Below are positions 26,457-34,394 of a DNA stretch of 53,545 bases, piece after piece; position 1 is the stretch's first letter; each line of letters begins with the position of its first letter. Made by a program: the position numbers and the translations under genes. The stretch spans positions 1-53,545 of the forward strand of contig JAOPYH010000009.1 of NCBI GenBank assembly GCA_025964715.1, in the 5' to 3' direction. The stretch comes from Streptosporangiaceae bacterium (GTDB lineage Bacteria; Actinomycetota; Actinomycetes; Streptosporangiales; Streptosporangiaceae). The notes under the pieces are model-generated. The model saw only the letters and a program-made list of their open reading frames with translations, had not been told where the DNA came from and ran no database searches.

Positions 26457-27878
26457 TCACACGAGACCCTGAAGCCGGGCGGCGGCCTGCCGATGGCGGC
26501 CCAGCATGGCGTCGACCCCCGGATGAGTGAGAGCACCGTCCTCGACCACGGCCCGCCCGGCCACCACGGTGTGCCGGGCGGCGGACGGGCCGCAGCGCAG
26601 CCATGCCTCGATCGGATCGGTGAGGGCTCCGGCGTGGACGAGCCCGTCGACGGGCCAGCAGACGAGGTCTCCGGCGGCTCCGACCGACAGCTCGCCGAGC
26701 TCACCGGTGCGGCCGAGGCAGGCCGCACCGCCGCGGGTCCCGATGTCCAGCACGTCCCGCGCGGTCATCCCGCCGGGCCCTTTGCGCTGGCGGCCGAGCA
26801 GCAGCGCCGTCCTGGACTCAAGCCACAGTGACGCGCTGTCCGCGGACGATGAGCCGTCACATCCCAGCCCGACCGGGACTCCTGCGGCGCGGTATTCGCG
26901 CACGGGCGCGAGCCCGCCACCACCGATGAGCATGTTCGAGCTGGGGCAGTGCGCCACGCCCACACCGGCCGCGCCCAGGCGGGCGATCTCGGCCTCGTTC
27001 GGATAGATGCAGTGCGCCACCCATGACCGGCTCGTCAGCCAGCCGACCTCCTCGAACTGCTCGATCGGGCGCCGGCCGAACGTCTCCATGCAATAGGCGT
27101 CCTCGTCCGGGTCCTCGGCCAGATGGGTGTGCAGCCGCACGTCCAGGCGCTCGGCGAGCTCGGCGGTCCGCCGCATGAGCTCGGGGCTGACGCTGAACGG
27201 CGAGCAGGGGGCCAGCGCCACGCGGACCATGGCGCCCCAGGAGGGGTCGTGGTGGAGACCCACCAGGCGCTCGCAGTCGGCCAGGATCTCGTCCTCGTCC
27301 TGGACCACGGAGGCCGGCGGCAGGCCTCCGTCCTTCACCGACACGCTCATCGAGCCGCGAGTCGGATGGAAGCGCATACCGAGTTCGGCCGCCGCGGCGA
27401 TCTCGGCCGACCACAGGTCTCCGCCGTCCTCCGGGCGGATGTAGAGATGGTCCGTGCTGGTCGTGGCACCACCCAGCGCCAGCTCCGCAAGCCCGACCCA
27501 CGCGGACAGGTAGGACGTCTCCTCGTCGACGGCGCTCCACAGCGGATAGAGCCCGGTCAGCCACTCGAAGAGCGTCCCGCCGGCCACGGGGGCATAGGAG
27601 CGGGTGAGGTTCTGATAGAGGTGATGGTGAGTGTTCACCAGGCCTGGCGTCACGAGGCAGCCCCCGGCCTCCAGAACCTTTCTGGCCGGTGGCTCCGGGT
27701 CCGCGGCCGAGCCCACACCGCTGATGAGCCCGTCGGTCACCGCGACCCAGCCCCCGGCCAGCTCCCGGCCTTCGCCGTCACAGGTGGCCAGCAGCGTCGC
27801 CGACCGTACGAGCAGGTCGGCCCGTGCGTCGGTGCCGCGCGGTGGGTCCGACACGGCTGTCGTGAATGCAGGTGTCAT
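26457..27878 (-). CDS. Amidohydrolase, probable 8-oxoguanine deaminase
   Basis: The protein (473 residues) is a cytosolic amidohydrolase of the ATZ/TRZ-guanine deaminase-like group. Metal ligands are visible in LVTPGLVNTHHHLYQNL (HxH), LHTHLAEDPDEDAYC, VAHCIYPNE and GLGCDGSSSADS (Asp). The sequence TRSYAPVAGGTLFEWLTGLYPLW matches the subgroup annotated as 8-oxoguanine deaminase, which produces urate from 8-oxoguanine. That product would feed the urate oxidase pathway encoded 9 kb away. The exact substrate is inferred. The start is ATG 27878, with no evident ribosome binding site. It diverges from the HtrA-like gene across a 267-base gap in which I saw no further gene. Confidence 0.82.
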   Translation of the reverse strand: MTPAFTTAVSDPPRGTDARADLLVRSATLLATCDGEGRELAGGWVAVTDGLISGVGSAADPEPPARKVLEAGGCLVTPGLVNTHHHLYQNLTRSYAPVAGGTLFEWLTGLYPLWSAVDEETSYLSAWVGLAELALGGATTSTDHLYIRPEDGGDLWSAEIAAAAELGMRFHPTRGSMSVSVKDGGLPPASVVQDEDEILADCERLVGLHHDPSWGAMVRVALAPCSPFSVSPELMRRTAELAERLDVRLHTHLAEDPDEDAYCMETFGRRPIEQFEEVGWLTSRSWVAHCIYPNEAEIARLGAAGVGVAHCPSSNMLIGGGGLAPVREYRAAGVPVGLGCDGSSSADSASLWLESRTALLLGRQRKGPGGMTARDVLDIGTRGGAACLGRTGELGELSVGAAGDLVCWPVDGLVHAGALTDPIEAWLRCGPSAARHTVVAGRAVVEDGALTHPGVDAMLGRHRQAAARLQGLV

Positions 27879-28145
27879 GGTGTCGCGGCGCACGGCCCGA
27901 CCTCGGACCGGAAGCGAGCGCCTCCTCCTGTCGTCGTGGGCTCCGCCGATCGTAGGAGCACCGCCACTCCCCGCCAAGCCCCCACGGCCGGCCGCCGCGG
28001 ACGCTACGCCTGCGAGTGGCAAACCAATGGCCCGCTTCGGTTCAAGATCACATCGACACGACAGCCGAACCGGGCGTCCGGAGCCCGTGGGGAAGACGGT
28101 GTCCGGGGAGGTGGATGTGTGGACACCGTGCGGAGGACACCCTCG

Positions 28146-29210
28146 ATGAGCCGGGCAAGGGCGGGGGTCGTGGCCGCCCTCGTCGGGTCGGCCGTCTGCC
28201 TGCCCGCCGGATGCACCGGGACCACGCCGGCGCGCAACACCGGCGCCACGACGTCCGTGGTCTCCACGGCAGCCGTGACCGGCTCGGCCGCTCAGCTCGA
28301 GCAGCAGTACGAGCAGGTGGTCCGGACCGTACTGCCCTCGGTCGTACAGATCACCACTGACCGAGGTGAGGGCTCTGGCGTCGTCTACGACGACCGGGGC
28401 CACATCGTGACCAACGCCCACGTGGTCGCGGGCGCGTCCACCTTCCACGTGACACCGGCCAGCGGCGGCAAGGCCCGGACGGGCAGGCTGGTCGGGATTT
28501 TCACCCCCGACGACCTGGCCGTGGTGAGAGTGGATGGCGCGTCCTTCCGCCCGGCCTCGTTCGGTGACTCCGGAAGGCTCCAGGTCGGCCAGGTCGTCAT
28601 GGCGATGGGCAGCCCCCTGGGTCTCAGCGGCAGCGTGACCAACGGCATCGTGTCCGGCACCGGCCGTACGGTCAGCTCGGAGCAGCAGGACGCGTTTCCC
28701 GGAGCCACCATCTCCAGCGCCATCCAGACCAGCGCGGCGATCAACCCGGGCAACAGCGGCGGCGCGCTCGTCACCCTGAGCGGCCAGGTCGTCGGGGTGC
28801 CGACCCTCATCGCCGCGACCGCCCGCGGCCAGGCGGCTCAGGGCATCGGATTCGCGATCCCGAGCAACACCGTGAAGAACATCGCGCCACAGCTGATCCA
28901 GAGCGGAAAGGTGACGAGCTCCGGCCGGGCGGCCCTCGGCGTGAGCGTGACGACCGTGATCGAGGAGTCCAGCGCCGAGCCGGCCGGGGTCGGCGTGGTG
29001 CACGTGGCCAAGGGAAGCGGCGCGGACAAGGCCGGCATCCAGGAGGGCGACGTCATCATCGCCATCAATGGCACGCACACCCCCACGCAGGCGGATCTGG
29101 CGAAGATCCTCGCCGGTATGCGGCCCGGTGACACGGTCCGGATCACCTTGCTGCGCAACGGTCGCAAACGGACCGTGGACGTACGGCTCGGTGAGCTGCC
29201 GAGCGCGTGA
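28146..29210 (+). CDS. HtrA/DegP-type serine protease with PDZ domain, exported
   Basis: This trypsin-like S1C protease has one PDZ domain (354 residues). The catalytic triad is His92 (IVTNAHVVAG), Asp123 (TPDDLAVV) and Ser204 (NPGNSGGAL); the PDZ region covers about 258-350 (GADKAGIQEGDVIIAINGTHTPT). The N-terminus has two Arg residues, a hydrophobic stretch and LPAGC, a slightly irregular lipobox with Pro at -3. It is probably a lipoprotein at Cys23, otherwise a secreted protein. It would act in extracytoplasmic protein quality control. ATG 28146 has GGAGG about 9 bases upstream; the frame is open far upstream only by chance. It converges on an aspartic-protease gene. Confidence 0.88.
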   Translation: MSRARAGVVAALVGSAVCLPAGCTGTTPARNTGATTSVVSTAAVTGSAAQLEQQYEQVVRTVLPSVVQITTDRGEGSGVVYDDRGHIVTNAHVVAGASTFHVTPASGGKARTGRLVGIFTPDDLAVVRVDGASFRPASFGDSGRLQVGQVVMAMGSPLGLSGSVTNGIVSGTGRTVSSEQQDAFPGATISSAIQTSAAINPGNSGGALVTLSGQVVGVPTLIAATARGQAAQGIGFAIPSNTVKNIAPQLIQSGKVTSSGRAALGVSVTTVIEESSAEPAGVGVVHVAKGSGADKAGIQEGDVIIAINGTHTPTQADLAKILAGMRPGDTVRITLLRNGRKRTVDVRLGELPSA

Positions 29211-29235
29211 CGTCTGCCGTCCGGCCAGTGGCCCG

Positions 29236-29796
29236 TCACCTGGCGGAGTTGTGCAGGGTCAGCTTCTGCCGGCGGTAGTCGACGGTCACCGCGCCGAACC
29301 TGCGCAACTCGTCGGAGCCGAGCAGTCCGGCGACCCTGCTGTCGCCCAGCTCGAACATCGGCATGGTGCGGGCCCGCAGCGGCTGACCGCCCAGCGTCCA
29401 GCCGCGCACCCGCACGACCGGAGCGAGGGCCTCACCCGCGATGCCCTGCACGTAGGCCGTGCTCCCGGTCATCGGCAGTTGCAACTGCTGCACCAGGGAA
29501 CGGTCAACGGACGAGGACGACGCGCCGGTGTCCAGGATGAAGTCGAACGGCCCCCGGCCGTTGACCATGACCTGGACGAACACGATGGTCGCTCCGCGCT
29601 GGGTGACGACACGGATCGGCACCGAGAAAGAGCCGTCGGTGGTCCGCACGGAGGACGGACGGGCAGATCGAGGATCACCCGGCGTCCACAGGCAGACCGG
29701 CACGGTGGCGGAGGCCGGCTCGGTCTCGAACCCGCCCACACCAAGTAATAAGCCGCACACCAGGATGGGCGTGGCCCAGCGTGCCCTCATCACCAT
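29236..29796 (-). CDS. Secreted retroviral-type aspartic protease
   Basis: The protein has 186 residues with an N-terminal signal peptide (RARWATPILVCGLLLGVGG..., probable cleavage after ASA near residue 29). A single aspartyl-protease domain follows, with the active-site motif FDFILDTGASSSSVD, a flap-like region and AGLLGSDELRRFGAVTVDYRRQKL. These pepsin/retropepsin-like single-domain enzymes act as dimers; the substrate is unknown. GTG 29799, ATG 29796 and ATG 29790 are all possible starts and differ by only three residues. It pairs tail to tail with the HtrA-like protease, so two exported peptidases of different mechanism lie together. Its start region faces a small ORF at 29820. Confidence 0.8.
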   Translation of the reverse strand: MVMRARWATPILVCGLLLGVGGFETEPASATVPVCLWTPGDPRSARPSSVRTTDGSFSVPIRVVTQRGATIVFVQVMVNGRGPFDFILDTGASSSSVDRSLVQQLQLPMTGSTAYVQGIAGEALAPVVRVRGWTLGGQPLRARTMPMFELGDSRVAGLLGSDELRRFGAVTVDYRRQKLTLHNSAR

Positions 29797-29819
29797 CACC
29801 CACTCAAGGAGGCCGGCCG

Positions 29820-29915
29820 ATGACTACGACATTCCCGGCTGCCGTGGAACTAACTCCTGAGACACGCGCGCCCGCGATGTCCTCGCCTGCGAGTGAGCTC
29901 AGGATGGCCGGATGA
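29820..29915 (+). CDS. Candidate 31-residue ORF with ideal Shine-Dalgarno sequence
   Basis: AAGGAGG (29806-29812) stands 7 bases before ATG 29820, the best ribosome binding site in the window. The reading frame encodes MTTTFPAAVELTPETRAPAM plus eleven more residues (SSPASELRMAG) and stops at 29913-29915. It is Thr/Pro/Ala-rich with no Cys and no membrane segment. It overlaps the 3' end of the response-regulator gene by 17 bases, on the opposite strand. It starts 24 bases from the start of the aspartic-protease gene. It may be a functional microprotein, a peptide precursor, or the 5' remnant of a deleted gene. I do not recognise the sequence. Confidence 0.35.
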   Translation: MTTTFPAAVELTPETRAPAMSSPASELRMAG

Positions 29916-30552
29916 ACCCGGTCTCGTAGGCGAGGATGACGGCCTGGGTGCGGTCCCGGGCCTGCAGTTTGGCGAGCGTGTTGCCGACGTGTGTCTTCAC
30001 CGTCTGCGGGCTGACGAACAGCTCCTTGGCGATCTCGGCGTTGGAGTGCCCCTTGGCCATGAGGCGGAGCACGTCGGCCTCGCGCTCCGTGAGCCGGCTG
30101 TGCCAGCGTGCGCCGTTCCCCGATGATCGCCTGCCGTGTTCGGTGGCGAGCGTCCGGATGGCGGCCGGGAACAGCAGTGTGTCCCCGTGGGCCACCATCC
30201 GGATCGCCTGCACGATCTCCTCCGGCCGGGCCCGTTTGAGCAGGAAACCGGTGGCCCCGGCCCGCAGTGCCTCATAGACGTACTCGTCGTTCTCGAAGGT
30301 CGTCACGACGAGGATCTTGGGTGGCTGCGCCACGGTGGCAAGGATGCGCCTGGTGGCCTGGATGCCGTCCAGCTCGGGCATCCGCACGTCCATCAGGACC
30401 ACGTCCGGACGGAGCCGGGTCACCTGATCGAGCACCTCCGCGCCGTCGGCGGCCTCGCCGACCACGGTGAGGTCCGGCTCGGCGTCGATGATGGCGCGTA
30501 GCCCGGCGCGGATGAGCCGCTCGTCGTCGACGAGGAGCACGCTGGTGTTCAC
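29899..30552 (-). CDS. NarL/LuxR-family response regulator
   Basis: This 217-residue transcription factor is the partner of the histidine kinase encoded immediately upstream. The receiver domain has acidic residues Asp9/Asp10, phospho-acceptor Asp55 (VVLMDVRMPELDG) and Lys in GFLLKRARPEE. The C-terminal LuxR-type HTH is LTEREADVLRLMAKGHSNAEIAKELFVSPQTVKTHVGNTLAKL. GTG 30552 is chosen because it overlaps the kinase stop codon as GTGA (30549-30552), a translational-coupling arrangement, and leads directly into the receiver strand NTSVLLVDD. Targets are unknown. Confidence 0.93.
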   Translation of the reverse strand: MNTSVLLVDDERLIRAGLRAIIDAEPDLTVVGEAADGAEVLDQVTRLRPDVVLMDVRMPELDGIQATRRILATVAQPPKILVVTTFENDEYVYEALRAGATGFLLKRARPEEIVQAIRMVAHGDTLLFPAAIRTLATEHGRRSSGNGARWHSRLTEREADVLRLMAKGHSNAEIAKELFVSPQTVKTHVGNTLAKLQARDRTQAVILAYETGFIRPS

Positions 30553-31799
30553 GGGATCGACCGTAGCGGGAGGGAGACGTCGATCCGCCACCGCCGGCCG
30601 TCGGGCCCGGCGGTCATCTGGCCGCGCAGCACGGTGACCCGCTCGCGGATGCCGCGCAGTCCCCGCCCGCCACCGGAGGAGCCCCCCTGCTCTCCGTCCG
30701 GCTCGATGGGATTGGTCATCTCCACCTCCAGCCGTTCGCCCCGCACGGCCATCCGGAGGGCCACGGGGACCTTGCCCGCGTGCCGCAGCGCGTTCGTGAG
30801 GCCCTCCTGCACGATCCGGTAGGCCTCCCGGGAGACCGCCGCCGGGATCTGTGCGAGGTCACCGTCGATGTCGGCCTCGAGCTCCACGCCGGCCATGCGG
30901 GTCTGGTTCAGAAGGGCGCCGAGGTCGGCGAGTGTCGGCTGCGGCGCCTTGGACGTCTCGTCCTCACGCAGCAGGCCGAGGACGTGGTCGAGGTCCTGGA
31001 GCGCGCTTCGCGCCGACTCCTCTATCGCGCCGAGGGCCTGCCTGGCGAACTCCGGATCGCTGTGGAGCACCCGTCCGGCGGCCCCGGCCTGCAGGGTCAC
31101 GATGCTGAGCGCGTGGCCGACGGAGTCGTGCAGCTCACGGGCGAGCCGGTTGCGCTCGGCCAGCCGCATGGCCCGTTCCTCGGCAGCGGTGAGCCGCTCG
31201 GCCGGCGTCGGCCCGAGCAGCCTGGGCGCCAGCCGCGCCAGCAGCGAACCGGCCGCGACGATCACATAGACCAGGCAGACGATCAGCACTACGGCGATCA
31301 CCGGGCCGAGCACCTGTGCCCAGCTCTGGTCCCAGCGGTAGAGGAGGGTGCGTTCGTGCCGCCAGGAGAACAACGGCAGGAGCACCAGCGCGACCGCGGC
31401 CGAGAGGATGCCCAGGCTGAGCCCGCTGACCAGCACGCCGACGCCCAGATGGACGGAGAACCATGACGCGGTCCGGCAGCGGCCGGCCCACGACCGTGCC
31501 GCCACGATGGTGTGCTCCGTGATCGGCCCGCCCACGAGCTCCTTGACCGCGGTGCCCTCGAGCACCCGTACGGCCGGCACCAGCCCGGTGACGAACACGG
31601 CGGGCACCGGTGCGAGAAGGGTGAGCGCCGCGATCAGGAGGGTGCCGAGCCCTCCTCGGCCGGTCGGGGCGAGCCGCGGGATGACGGCCATGCTCAGGAT
31701 CCAGTACGGCAGCAGCAGCGCGCCACCCATGATCAGATAGGCCCACCGCCGCCAGGTCGCCCGGGCGACCAACGGGCGCAGGGCCCGGCCTCCGTACAT
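30549..31799 (-). CDS. Sensor histidine kinase, HisKA_3 type
   Basis: This membrane sensor kinase has 416 residues and about five hydrophobic segments in the first 190 (around 20-42, 52-78, 114-145 and 163-190). No large extracellular domain is present, so it may sense something within the membrane. The dimerisation/phospho-acceptor domain is LARELHDSVGHALSIVTLQAG with His224. The HATPase_c domain follows, with the N-box-like EGLTNALRHAG and GGGRGLRGIRERV. This architecture is the DesK/NarX-like group common in actinomycetes. The gene is first in the two-gene operon with the response regulator. Confidence 0.92.
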   Translation of the reverse strand: MYGGRALRPLVARATWRRWAYLIMGGALLLPYWILSMAVIPRLAPTGRGGLGTLLIAALTLLAPVPAVFVTGLVPAVRVLEGTAVKELVGGPITEHTIVAARSWAGRCRTASWFSVHLGVGVLVSGLSLGILSAAVALVLLPLFSWRHERTLLYRWDQSWAQVLGPVIAVVLIVCLVYVIVAAGSLLARLAPRLLGPTPAERLTAAEERAMRLAERNRLARELHDSVGHALSIVTLQAGAAGRVLHSDPEFARQALGAIEESARSALQDLDHVLGLLREDETSKAPQPTLADLGALLNQTRMAGVELEADIDGDLAQIPAAVSREAYRIVQEGLTNALRHAGKVPVALRMAVRGERLEVEMTNPIEPDGEQGGSSGGGRGLRGIRERVTVLRGQMTAGPDGRRWRIDVSLPLRSIP

Positions 31800-31855
31800 G
31801 CCTCGATCCTGGCAGACCCGCCCGGCCCGGGGCCTCCCCCGCGGCGCCGATGGCC

Positions 31856-31877
31856 GAATCCCCCGGCCGGGGGATTC
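31856..31877 (-). terminator. Perfect 22-base palindrome at the end of the copper operon
   Basis: GAATCCCCCGG and its exact complement form an uninterrupted palindrome at 31856-31877, overlapping the stop codon of the PPOX gene (31876-31878). It would fold as a GC hairpin and probably terminates the copC-copD-PPOX transcript. An operator role is possible but the position favours termination. Confidence 0.6.
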
Positions 31878-32295
31878 ACCTCCAGGCCCAGCCGGACCAG
31901 TGCTGGACCGAGACGGCGATCACGGGGCCCTCGGGGCGGTGCTCGCGGTACTGGGGATAGCGCCGCACCAGCAGCTCTATCGGGCCGGCCATCTGATCGG
32001 GCTCCTCGACGATCCGCGCGGTCCCGTCGGCCCGCGCCCACCAGAGGCGTTCCCACTCGTCCTCGTAGTGGTCGGCGAGCAGCGCCACCTGCGGATTGTG
32101 CTCGATGTTGCGCAGCCGCTTGAGGTCCCGGCTGTTCTTCGGCTTGTGGTCGACGGCCGTATAGACCCGGTCACCGTCCACGGCGAAGGTCGTCGGCACC
32201 AGGTGCGGACGGCCTTCGGCGTCCACCGTCGCGAGCCGTACGACCGGCACCGTGGCGAACCGGCCGCGTGCCACGTCCGCCGGCAGCGCCGCCAT
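31876..32295 (-). CDS. PPOX-class F420-dependent oxidoreductase (TIGR03668-like)
   Basis: This 139-residue split-beta-barrel flavin/F420-binding protein is of the pyridoxamine-phosphate-oxidase-like class. It shows FATVPVVRLATVDAEGRPHLVPTTFAVDGDRVYTAVDHKPKN (strands of the barrel and cofactor-phosphate contacts), LKRLRNIEHNPQVALLADHYEDEWERLWWARADGTARI and a C-terminal HWSGWAWR. The last is typical of the TIGR03668 group. F420 use is inferred from the family and from npdG in the same window. Its ATG shares one base with the stop of the copD/ctaG gene (TGATG), so the two are translationally coupled. Confidence 0.85.
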   Translation of the reverse strand: MAALPADVARGRFATVPVVRLATVDAEGRPHLVPTTFAVDGDRVYTAVDHKPKNSRDLKRLRNIEHNPQVALLADHYEDEWERLWWARADGTARIVEEPDQMAGPIELLVRRYPQYREHRPEGPVIAVSVQHWSGWAWR

Positions 32296-34394
32296 CAGGG
32301 ACCGCCCTCCGGCGTCTCCGGTGCCCTTTTGTTCCGCGGTGGGGTGGCGGCCGCCTCCCCTGCACGTCGGCCCTTCGCCGAACCCCTGTTGAGGGACTCC
32401 AGATAGGCGTTGTAGTCGGACAGCTCGCCGCCGTGCCCCCCCGCCTCGGCCCGGTCCGCCTTGCGCTCCAGGCGGCGGGCCAGGCGTTCGTCCTCGGCGA
32501 ACCACTGGAACACCAGCGCGATGAGCACGATGAAGGTGGGGATCTCGCCGAGGCCCCAGGCCATCGCCCCGCCGGTGCTCTGGTCGGAGACCAGGGAAGC
32601 CCCCCAGGGCCGGGCCAGGGTGGTGTACCAGCCCTTGGCCAGGGGCTCGCCCATGTTCATCACCGCGATGCCGAAGAAGGCGTGGAAGGGCATCGTGACG
32701 AAGAGCACCAGCAGCTTGCCGATGTAGGGAAGCCGTATCGGAGCGGGGTCCACTCCGATGAGCACCCAGAAGAACAGGATCCCGGAGAGCAGGAAGTGGG
32801 TGAGCATGGCGATGTGCCCGAGATGGGTCCGCATCGCCTTCTCGAAGAGCGGGCTGAAATAGAGCGCGTAGGTGCTGACGATGAAGATCGCCGTGGCCAC
32901 CAGCGGGTGGGCGACGATCCGGGTCACCCGGCTGTGCAGGAAGACAGTGACCCACTCCCGCGGGCCCCGGTCTCCCCGGATCGGCGCGGGCCTGAGCGCC
33001 CGGAGCGCCAGCGTCACGGGAGCGCCGAGCACCAGGACGATCGGGGTGAGCATCGCCAGCACCATGTGCTGAGCCATGTGCACGCTGAACAGCACCGGGG
33101 CGTAGGTCGCCACGCCGCTCATCGTCACGATGACGATGGACAGGAGGCCTACGAACCAGGCGACCGTGCGTCCCACCGGCCACGTGTCACGCCGCCGGCG
33201 CAGCCGCAGCACACCGGCGACGTAGAGGCCCGCCAGGACCAGGACCATGACCGCGAAGTAGAAGTCCGGCCGCCACAGGCTCAGCAGCCGGCCGGCCGTC
33301 ACCGGAGGCGGCATGTCGTAGCCGAGCAGTTCCCTGACGTTGTTCGTCGTCGTCTCGGCCGCCGCCGGCGGCGCGGTCCGCGACAGTGCGACGGCCAGGC
33401 CCATGGTCGCCGCCATGACGGCCGCCTCCACGGTGGCCAGGCGGGCGAAGGCTCGCGGCCGGCGCGCGGCCACGGCGGGCAGCGTACGGCCGCGGTGCCA
33501 CCAGCCGAGCCAGCCGAGCACCACGAAGGCCACGATCTTGGCGAGCGCGATTCGCCCGTAGTTGCTGGTGATCAGCTCCGCCGGGTCGGGCAGCCGCGAG
33601 ATCACGTTGGCCAGCCCGCTGATCCCGACGGTGACGTAGCACCACAGCGCCATCCGGCTGAACCGGCTGGTCGCGACCGCCAGGCCTTCGCCGGTGCCAC
33701 TCCGGCCGGTCTCGGCCCACGCGTGCCAGCAGAGCACCGCGAGCCCGCCGACCCAGGGGGTCACGGCCGCGATGTGCAGGGCCAGCCCGACGATGGCGAC
33801 CGAGTGGTTCGGCGACGCGGCGGAGTGCCCCGTCAGGGACGGCGGCATCAGGGCGAGCCCGGACACCACAAGGAGCCCGAGCGCACTTCCCGGGGTAGCG
33901 CTCGTACGGGCCAGGAGCGCGACGACCAGGGCCAGCATGACGACGAACATGAGGGCCGTGCCCTGGGGCAGCTGGCCGATATAGCTGCTCAGCTCGCTGC
34001 CGGCGACGACCCGCCCGATCGGCTCGCCGAGAATGTCGGAGATGGTGAGGACCAGCGTCGCCGCGGCGCCGACCGCCCACGCGGCCGCGAGCCACGAGGC
34101 CGCCCGTACATAGCGAACGGCCTGGGCGGCGAGCACACTGCGCCCGCCGACCCGCTCACTCGGGAGGAGAACGGTCCCCGCGAGCAGCGCCCCCACAGTC
34201 AGCGCCGCACCGAGGTCCATGACCAGCCGGGCCAGCGGCAGGCCCCAGCGGGTCACGGTGCCCGCGTCGCCGAGCCCGGGGATCACCTTCTCGGTCACCG
34301 CACCGCCGAGCACGAGGGCCGCCAGCAAGGCCGCCACCGCGCAGACCGCGGCGATGGCCGCGGCCCGGAGCACGCCGGAGTCGGGTCTATTCAC
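32295..34394 (-). CDS. Fused CopD copper-resistance / CtaG cytochrome c oxidase assembly membrane protein
   Basis: This polytopic membrane protein has 699 residues. The N-terminal half (to about 330) is a CopD domain (LPLARLVMDLGAALTVGALLAGTVLLP, GHSAASPNHSVAIVGLALHIAAVTPWVGGL, ALAKIVAFVVLGWLGWWHRG). The C-terminal half (about 360-610) is a CtaG/caa3-assembly domain (WRPDFYFAVMVLVLAGLYV, HMAQHMVLAMLTPIVLVLGAPV, MLTHFLLSGILFFWVLIGVDPAP). It probably moves or delivers copper across the membrane to oxidase assembly. The start is GTG 34394, eight bases inside the 3' end of copC, so it is coupled to that gene. The frame is open 18 codons further, but those residues are copC antisense of phase and unlike the family. 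Confidence 0.9.
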   Translation of the reverse strand: MNRPDSGVLRAAAIAAVCAVAALLAALVLGGAVTEKVIPGLGDAGTVTRWGLPLARLVMDLGAALTVGALLAGTVLLPSERVGGRSVLAAQAVRYVRAASWLAAAWAVGAAATLVLTISDILGEPIGRVVAGSELSSYIGQLPQGTALMFVVMLALVVALLARTSATPGSALGLLVVSGLALMPPSLTGHSAASPNHSVAIVGLALHIAAVTPWVGGLAVLCWHAWAETGRSGTGEGLAVATSRFSRMALWCYVTVGISGLANVISRLPDPAELITSNYGRIALAKIVAFVVLGWLGWWHRGRTLPAVAARRPRAFARLATVEAAVMAATMGLAVALSRTAPPAAAETTTNNVRELLGYDMPPPVTAGRLLSLWRPDFYFAVMVLVLAGLYVAGVLRLRRRRDTWPVGRTVAWFVGLLSIVIVTMSGVATYAPVLFSVHMAQHMVLAMLTPIVLVLGAPVTLALRALRPAPIRGDRGPREWVTVFLHSRVTRIVAHPLVATAIFIVSTYALYFSPLFEKAMRTHLGHIAMLTHFLLSGILFFWVLIGVDPAPIRLPYIGKLLVLFVTMPFHAFFGIAVMNMGEPLAKGWYTTLARPWGASLVSDQSTGGAMAWGLGEIPTFIVLIALVFQWFAEDERLARRLERKADRAEAGGHGGELSDYNAYLESLNRGSAKGRRAGEAAATPPRNKRAPETPEGGP

